Shown here one piece after another: positions 60,801 through 64,000 of a stretch of 64,000 nucleotides of DNA (position 1 is its first letter; the number at the start of each line of letters is the position of its first letter). The stretch is from contig JAWPMT010000005.1 of the NCBI GenBank assembly GCA_033344775.1, positions 789,501-853,500 of the forward strand, written 5' to 3'. The position numbers and the translations under genes are program-made. The DNA comes from Cytophagales bacterium. GTDB taxonomy: Bacteria > Bacteroidota > Bacteroidia > Cytophagales > Cyclobacteriaceae. Under the pieces are notes generated by a model, which was not told the origin of the DNA, made no database searches, and was given only the letters and a program-made list of their open reading frames with translations.

Positions 60801-63788
60801 AGATCAGGCACGTCAGGAGATTTCTCCATCGTGGAAGCACTATCCTCCTCCCCTTCTGGCAATACCATCTCATTCACAGTTGATGCGGGAGAAATCACAG
60901 ATGACAACTATTTCACTTTAGGTCGAACCGATGCAGGGGCTGGGAATACCATCGATTTTGATGCTGATAATGATTATATCGATGTGGCTGATGCGGATGC
61001 TTTTACTTTCGGAAACGGAACAACTGATTCGCCCTTCAGTATTGAGACCTGGGTGAGGATAGACAACACGGCGGAGTTCACCATGATTTCGAAAAAAAGC
61101 GGAGGACTCGCTGCAGGAGAGTGGTACATGGGCTCGGGAACGGGAGGCCAATACCATGTCACACTTTGGGATGAGTCTGCTGGAGGAAGTGTGTATCAGC
61201 AAACAGCAGCGGGCTTGTTCACCGCAGGAGAATGGTACCATTTGGCATTCACCTATGATGGTAGCGGTTCAGCTAATGGACTTACCCTATATGTAGATGG
61301 TATCGCGAGTAATGACGGCACCGGCGGCTCCGGAAGCTATACGGCCATGGAGAATACTACCTCATCCGTCCAGTTTGGTGTAGTCACAAATACTTTTTCA
61401 AATCTGGACGGGGCTTTGGACGAAATTAGGATTTGGTCTGATGAGCGCACAGAGCAAGAAATCCGGGACAACATGAATCGCAAACTGGATGTTGCGAACG
61501 AATCCAACCTGATCGCTTATTATCAATTCAATACTGGAATCGCTGGTGGCACCAATACAGGAGTAGATGTATTAACGGATCGCAGTGGAAATGGCAACAG
61601 TGGCACATTAACCAACCTGGCATTAAGTGGAACAGCTTCCAACTGGGTTGCTTCCACGGCAACAGTAGCGGATCAGACCGTAGCAACTAGTCTTCAAGGT
61701 GCAGGAAATGCATTAGATTTTGATGGAGTAGATGAATTTGTAGCAATTGCAGATAATGCGACATTAGAATCTTCGTCCACTCTGACGATAGAGGCATGGA
61801 TCAGACCTGACGTTACCACTAGTTTCCGTGGTATTGTCTCGAGATATTTCACCTCGGGTGATGCCAGCAACGCCTACTTGATAGAGATCAACTCAGGAAA
61901 TTACAATTTTACCATCAATGAAAGTGATAATAATCTGGTCACCGCCTCTGCCGCAGCAACCGCTTCTACCTGGACGCACGTCGCCGGGGTAGCTGATGGC
62001 ACCAATGTTAACATCTATATCGATGGTATCCTGATAGCCTCTACCGCATATGATGGCACCATTACTTCGAACAGTTCTAGGGGCTTATTTATCGGAAAAT
62101 ACCGAACTGATGATTTATTTGGCCCCTATGATGGGTTGATCGATGAAGTAAGGATCTGGAATACTGCCCGCACCGGGGCAGAGATCCAAGCCAATATGTT
62201 TGAATCGCTTACAGGAAATGAATCAGGGCTGGTGGCCTACTACACCTTCGATGAAAGTAGTGGAACCACTCTGGACGATAACTCAGCTAATACTAACACC
62301 GGCACTTTGAACAACATGGAAGACGCAGATTGGGTAGATGCTTCTGCTCGCGAGCCTTTCAAAACCAATGGACCTGGTAACCTGAATTCAGGAGGAACCT
62401 GGATCGGGGGTGCTGCCCCGGGTGCTTCTCAAACACTTTATGTACAGCATGACCTGACGGTAGATGCTAACCTGACGGTAGATGATTTCAACCTTACCTC
62501 AGGCAACACCCTTACTTTGGGCGCTGGACAAACATTGACCATTACTGGTAATTTGGTCAATAATGGTACGATTACGGGAGATGGTAAAATTCAATTCACC
62601 TCCGGCAACCCTATGATCTCGGGAGGCACTTTCAGTAATCTGGAAATGAATGGTGGAAGTCCTGTTCTTTGTGGCAATACCACCCTGACTGGTACACTTA
62701 CCATGACCAGCGGCAATTTGCAATTGGAAGGGTTTAACCTCACGTTAAACTCCGGCGCTAGTATCTCAGGAGGGAGTAGTTCCAGTTACATCCAGACGCT
62801 CAATCAAAATAGTTCAGGTGGTTCCATTTCCATGGAAATAGGATCTTCCAATGGTGTGGTGACCTATCCAATAGGGACAAGCACGAATTACACCCCTATT
62901 TTCTTCACCAACCTGGGTTCAACAGCTACGTTTGCCATTCGTACCTTCGATGGTATTTACACAGAAAACACATCAGGAACAGCAATCACCTCTGAAGTGA
63001 TCAACAAAACCTGGGATGTAAATGCTACCGGGAGTGGCTTCAACGTGACACTTAGCATCCAATGGAATACCGCTGATGAAACTTCAGGATTTGACCGAAC
63101 CAACATGTTTGTGTCCACCAACGATGGTTCAGGATGGGTACAACGTTCGGGTCAGGTAAGTGCTAGCGAAGTTTCTTCAGGCATTTATCAGGCAACTGCC
63201 AGTGGCATTACTGGTTTCTCCGGCGTTGGTGGCGGTGGTGATGTGATTACACCCGTCACACTGCTTGATTTCTACGCCCTGGAAATGGAAGAGGCAATCG
63301 AGTTGGTCTGGCATACAGCTACTGAGATCAACAATGAGAAATTCATGATTGAGCGATCTGCCGATGGCATTGAATTCACAGCGATTGATGAAATCCCAGG
63401 CAATGGAGACAGTGATGACATCATTGAATATCGGTATGTGGATACCGAACCATTTGTAGGTTCAAACTATTATCGACTGAAGCAAATGGATTTCGATGGT
63501 GAGTTTGAATATTCTCCCATTGTATTGGCAGAAACCGAACGCATCACCCATGATCTGGTGGTTTATCCGAATCCTTTCTCTGATCGATTATACATTGGGT
63601 TGAAAGAGGCGGATGTACCTGCTAATGTAAAGCTCACGAGTATGAATGGACAAGTCATCCTTTCCGAATCAGTGATCTCTGATAATCGTTTTGTACAGTT
63701 CGAAGACCTGCAAGCTTCTCCCGGGATCTATATCCTGGAAATCGAGCAAAGTGGTGAAGTCGTACGAATGAGGATTGTGAATGAATAA
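51888..63788 (+). CDS. Giant multidomain LamG surface protein with type IX sorting domain
   Basis: 3966 aa. Signal peptide 1-28. Four LamG-like jelly rolls (about 30-240, 252-490, 613-850, 977-1205) alternate with three ASH/SPD-2-like domains starting near 494, 856 and 1210. A GLWLKAG-type domain with DUF8202-like part follows (about 1328-1730), then three lamin-tail domains (about 1733, 1908, 2083), and LamG 5-8 starting near 2268, 2645, 3020 and 3271. LamG 5 and LamG 6 are each followed by a similar ~150-residue module. A beta-helix-like part begins near 3491. The C-terminal ~80 residues (VVYPNPFSDRLYI start) are a Por secretion tail that sends it through type IX secretion. Role: adhesion or glycan binding, inferred. 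DNA repeats inside suggest recent duplication. Confidence 0.88.
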   Translation: MYSANFRRALGFLTVVFTLFISFSISAQNNALDFDGSNDVVTTSDFFEFRTDYTVEAWVNTTATTGMIVSKWDAGDGNSTFSLQLSSGRPWASNNEAPFSFVSSITINDGNWHHIAVTYDLSATTITMYVDGILDITNSSAGVNGTQNDINIAIGAEADGGTPLDGTIDEVRIWNDVRTDEELALNMNHELSGSESGLIAYYNFNQGTAGGSNGSFTSLPDESTNSNTGTLSNFVLTGSSSNYLSGFSATNHALDFDGTNDFVNVASPNTSFGTEISVEAWINLATLTSAEGVMGQSTANSDNSGTNVWLLGNIGTSDGSLTFFVWDGSNVRSATSTTDFAGTGWHHVVGVADATSTRIYVDGTLEASGTGISSGVQSNGSAIVHLGKDSRYSSARFADGLIDEVRIWSDARTCSEILSTKDVELTGSETGLVAYYNFNHGFASGTNSGLTTLPDLSGNNSDGTLTNFALSSTSSNYLDGSGNSVSGNTPAAQPEINVQGNSNDITDGSTAINGTINTDFGTQTSSNAIVYTIQNTGSTTLTISSITATGTNAGDFVISGAPTTVASSGSETFTVTFGPLATGTRNATININSDDCDEAAYDFAVQGVGDTNHALDFDGSDDFVALTKINLFTGLSYEAWIRTTSTDATSGYAGNSAINIIGEHTNDIWNSFGVHDGKVRYSHFTGSWNTLESTTSVNDGNWHHVAVTHNQSTGEAIIYVDGTAEGTSTISYGAGGGSAKVGLTRIGGSYSDGTNTADFFDGDIDEVRVWNNTRSCSQILSTKDVELTGSESGLVGYYNFNQNDAGGTNTGQTTLDDLTSNNNDGTLTGFSLSGSTSNWIDGSGNNVSNSTTPADQPEINVQGNSNDIADGSTAINGAINTDFGTQTSSNAIVYTIQNTGSTTLNISSITSTGTNAGDFVISGAPTTVASSGSETFTVTFGPLATGTRNATININSDDCDEAAYDFAVQGVGDTNHALDFDGADDDIIVSGFAASTGSWTYEFLFSPTSTLTSADAREDLFYYSTGGRPHITFNRQGNGSIGIHTDIGGSQQDITTTTTTWTSGTWYHIAFSYDGTAVRAYVNGTEENSLNVSEASNAASTLNIGSAGSTNYFAGQMDEVRIWSVARTCSEILSTKDVELTGSETGLELYYNFNQNEAGGTNTGQTTLDDLTSNNNDGTLTGFALTGSTSNWVDGSGNNVSNSTTPANQPEINVQGNNNDIADGSTTINTTIDTDFGISSNAIVYTIQNTGTATLNISSITSTGTNSSEFVVSGVPSTIAASGSETFTVTFTSAGSGTRMATITINSDDCNEAAYDFAVQGSGAAPGGFGTDLQLWLKAGTDFTASQWDDQSGNSNHATQGTASAQPASTANAINFNTAIDFDGSDFLTLTNDAGTMGLNNSDYELFFIANTSQTDVRFLISAVTQERYEMHLNGDAGHRFIPANATNISDIGSASDYADGIARIFGGTLQSSGASAASHVNGLFTTDIETAGLQTTETGAITIGRREFNDSFHWLGQMGEVIIYGDAMTSTQRQQVFSYLALKYGITLDQTSATDYLAADGATVWNATINAAYNDDIAGLARDDASELGQRQSESINSGAILELANGTHASPSTYSADDSWLIWGHDGGATTFGSGNINNSNATTSNRMARVWRAQETGTVGGVEIRFSNSLAAGTVSLVAHTSDANFPADGNRRVVEMVDDGTHYSASIDLADGEYFSFANANYATLTSQFVVINEVITDPQQDWGASNFFNPSPGGTGDSDDEWVELYIASDNLDLTNWTIEMNDGTNESGSVAAGGAFNQSNYRSLTGGFFNNTKAGDYLILGDPSSGMMNSVGGLTVVLKDGSGGTIDQVTIATGSGTGFSGSASSTTDESVARIPNGSDTDVDATDFVKTRATLGESSTPSGTVVINEVVTDPFTDWSSGGFDGSDGGSTVSNIDEWVELYIGTDGLNLTGWTISLIDGSGDVVDQSIAAGGAFSVNQYYGSGSFINTSAGDYLVLGNPGSGTSAMNNDVQIILKDASGNTIDQVQLGGGSGEAPDGGNSAFNSEAVVRYPNAADTGTDNVDFIQTRPTLGTTNSPTGTVVINEIVTDPKQDWSSNGFDGTIGGTTIDADDEDEWIELYIASSEINLTGWTISLEDGNGDIVDQSLAAGGAFSTSNYIAASIGSFVNTEAGDFLVLGNPTGSGTVQMDNNVQITLKDASGNTVDQVKLGGGSGEAPSGASTVISDEAIARIPNGTDTDNNASDFTAGPATLGAVNQTAQLPGVGNGLVFDGTNDLVNLGSQILSSSTFTVEAWVNGSSFTNSGRFNRIMAINYGSYTSDNPFVLFVDNSGNIGYVFGTGDASTDQQVPLSFSPTLSTSTWYHVALTFDGSNKRLYVDGVLYGTINDAGTFTNTNSEPLLIGDFDTSTSDDGEWEGSIDEVRIWNDVRTHEEIVENMMGLLNPSESNLQAYYRFDQSSGTTLPDLTSNGNNGTLTNMAGTEWAAAGWDIFAQNQAIFQSGGSDTSTGTSGELTLTDASFLNDDNDLLLAGHDNGSFNEVASDLPSGTLLTARYDRIWNLKKNDASGTSNGSVRLGFDLGATPDVTYTYYLLERTGTSGDFAIVPALGINPNSNSVEFTVDASAIDNASYYTLGRSDAGVGNALNLDGSNDYIDLGDLTLTTGTVEMWLNPDALPANQRIYAQPTGATTQQGSLGINPQNDGNDYDIFVWSGSAWLKLVDLSADWSGEWHHLVVVYSGGSATAYWDGVQQQTQTTNFDFNGVVFGLGSNYTGPNGTTWDGNFDEVRIWSDARTQQEILDNMFANLTGDEANLAAYYRFNQGIGDSNTSLPDLSSNSNGGTLNNFANLGGSTTSSNYIASTRTAITTSVIISNGGDLSATDGELALTSTQNAGDFLQDSNDFIRWNNDGGAFTETTADVPSTTQVTTRYTKTWQLDKNDAVGTANGNVTFTFDLGAVPDPDYTYFVLSRSGTSGDFSIVEALSSSPSGNTISFTVDAGEITDDNYFTLGRTDAGAGNTIDFDADNDYIDVADADAFTFGNGTTDSPFSIETWVRIDNTAEFTMISKKSGGLAAGEWYMGSGTGGQYHVTLWDESAGGSVYQQTAAGLFTAGEWYHLAFTYDGSGSANGLTLYVDGIASNDGTGGSGSYTAMENTTSSVQFGVVTNTFSNLDGALDEIRIWSDERTEQEIRDNMNRKLDVANESNLIAYYQFNTGIAGGTNTGVDVLTDRSGNGNSGTLTNLALSGTASNWVASTATVADQTVATSLQGAGNALDFDGVDEFVAIADNATLESSSTLTIEAWIRPDVTTSFRGIVSRYFTSGDASNAYLIEINSGNYNFTINESDNNLVTASAAATASTWTHVAGVADGTNVNIYIDGILIASTAYDGTITSNSSRGLFIGKYRTDDLFGPYDGLIDEVRIWNTARTGAEIQANMFESLTGNESGLVAYYTFDESSGTTLDDNSANTNTGTLNNMEDADWVDASAREPFKTNGPGNLNSGGTWIGGAAPGASQTLYVQHDLTVDANLTVDDFNLTSGNTLTLGAGQTLTITGNLVNNGTITGDGKIQFTSGNPMISGGTFSNLEMNGGSPVLCGNTTLTGTLTMTSGNLQLEGFNLTLNSGASISGGSSSSYIQTLNQNSSGGSISMEIGSSNGVVTYPIGTSTNYTPIFFTNLGSTATFAIRTFDGIYTENTSGTAITSEVINKTWDVNATGSGFNVTLSIQWNTADETSGFDRTNMFVSTNDGSGWVQRSGQVSASEVSSGIYQATASGITGFSGVGGGGDVITPVTLLDFYALEMEEAIELVWHTATEINNEKFMIERSADGIEFTAIDEIPGNGDSDDIIEYRYVDTEPFVGSNYYRLKQMDFDGEFEYSPIVLAETERITHDLVVYPNPFSDRLYIGLKEADVPANVKLTSMNGQVILSESVISDNRFVQFEDLQASPGIYILEIEQSGEVVRMRIVNE
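53580..53683 (+). repeat. Internal DNA repeat in giant gene, copy 1
   Basis: This stretch is identical over 104 bp to 54669-54772, within the first and second ASH-like domains, while flanking parts of those domains differ at many synonymous sites. The pattern fits recent gene conversion or duplication. The third ASH-like domain (from about 55515) is more diverged. Confidence 0.7.
54669..54772 (+). repeat. Internal DNA repeat in giant gene, copy 2
   Basis: Partner of 53580-53683, identical over 104 bp. A second shared block (CTATCAACACAGATTTCGGA onward) lies about 140 bp earlier in both domains. Confidence 0.7.
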
Positions 63789-63812
63789 AAGGAACATGTA
63801 TTAAATAGAAAA

Positions 63813-63832
63813 AGGAAGGTTTCGACCTTCCT
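63813..63832. terminator. Terminator between the giant gene and the permease
   Basis: AGGAAGGT-TTCG-ACCTTCCT, a perfect 8-bp stem with a stable tetraloop, flanked by AAAAA and CTTCTATATTTTATT. It lies between convergent genes and can work in both directions. Confidence 0.75.
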
Positions 63833-63857
63833 CTTCTATATTTTATTCCAATAAATC

Positions 63858-64000
63858 TTATTCACTCTTCAGCACCTTGGCAGGGTCCGAATGTGCGGTT
63901 CTCAAGGTGATCATACCGGAACTCAATGCAATAATGATCAGCATGGAAAGGCCGGCTAGTAGAAATATTCCAGGACTTAAGGTAATTCGATAAGCAAAAT
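63858..64000 (-). CDS. MacB/FtsX-type ABC transporter permease, partial
   Basis: Reverse frame open at the window edge and ending at 63858. The 47 visible residues contain a membrane segment (PGIFLLAGLSMLIIIALSS) and the closing DPAKVLKSE, the typical end of MacB/FtsX-like permeases (RTAHSDPAKVL). The N-terminal part is outside the window. Substrate unknown. Confidence 0.8.
   Translation of the reverse strand, partial: FAYRITLSPGIFLLAGLSMLIIIALSSGMITLRTAHSDPAKVLKSE

Overview
The window looks like a chromosomal segment of a member of Bacteroidota, probably a marine Cytophagales-type bacterium. The evidence is a giant adhesin-like protein ending in a type IX secretion (Por secretion) sorting domain, many SPII-type lipoprotein signals, a Bacteroidota LptD-like protein, DivIVA and BatB/BatC-type proteins, tRNA genes without encoded CCA, and promoter-like sites of the Bacteroidota form TTG/TTTG-N19-21-TAnnTTTG. 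The genus cannot be named from the sequence alone.

Layout. 1-9.1 kb: a truncated Ig-like lipoprotein, an esterase, lptD facing an amidase-mlaD-acyl-CoA carboxylase-SirB1 run (envelope and housekeeping). 9.4-15.3 kb: phosphopantetheinyl transferase, WD40 protein, DivIVA, folB, a broken zeta-like kinase inside a patch of inverted repeats, and fabF. 15.5-20.3 kb: a forward operon of an LTA-synthase-like phosphotransferase, a CDP-alcohol phosphotransferase, a flippase and a sulfotransferase. 20.3-27.3 kb: a tightly overlapping reverse operon with stand-alone GTP cyclohydrolase II, a RibD-type reductase, an MDR dehydrogenase, a PTPS-fold protein lacking its catalytic residues, two glycosyltransferases, two methyltransferases and a sulfotransferase. 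I read this as a pathway for a decorated pyrimidine or pterin metabolite. 27.4-30.5 kb: an uncharacterised four-gene exported operon. 30.7-37.3 kb: metabolic and peptidase genes, a ParE remnant and a (p)ppGpp-hydrolase-like HD protein. 37.4-37.9 kb: tRNA-Ser, a degenerate tRNA-Arg copy with two 16-nt insertions, an intact tRNA-Arg and a terminator. 38-43 kb: BatB/BatC, thiolase, two small proteins and a MORN-repeat protein.

43.2-49.0 kb is a sulfur assimilation locus and the most striking part of the window. A promoter and SAM-I riboswitch lead directly into a 28-codon ORF ending in six Cys codons, followed by a putative terminator and a metZ-type sulfhydrylase. The metZ stop codon overlaps a second 28-codon ORF with CCC-P-CCC, followed by an antiterminator/terminator pair and then sulfite reductase, SUMT, siroheme synthase and a [4Fe-4S] APS reductase. 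The layout predicts cysteine-responsive attenuation at two points, with SAM gating the first.

49.1-64 kb: a Tat-exported tyrosinase, DoxX and DUF985 proteins, and a 3966-residue secreted protein built from LamG, ASH-like and lamin-tail repeats. The right edge holds the C-terminus of a MacB/FtsX-type permease.
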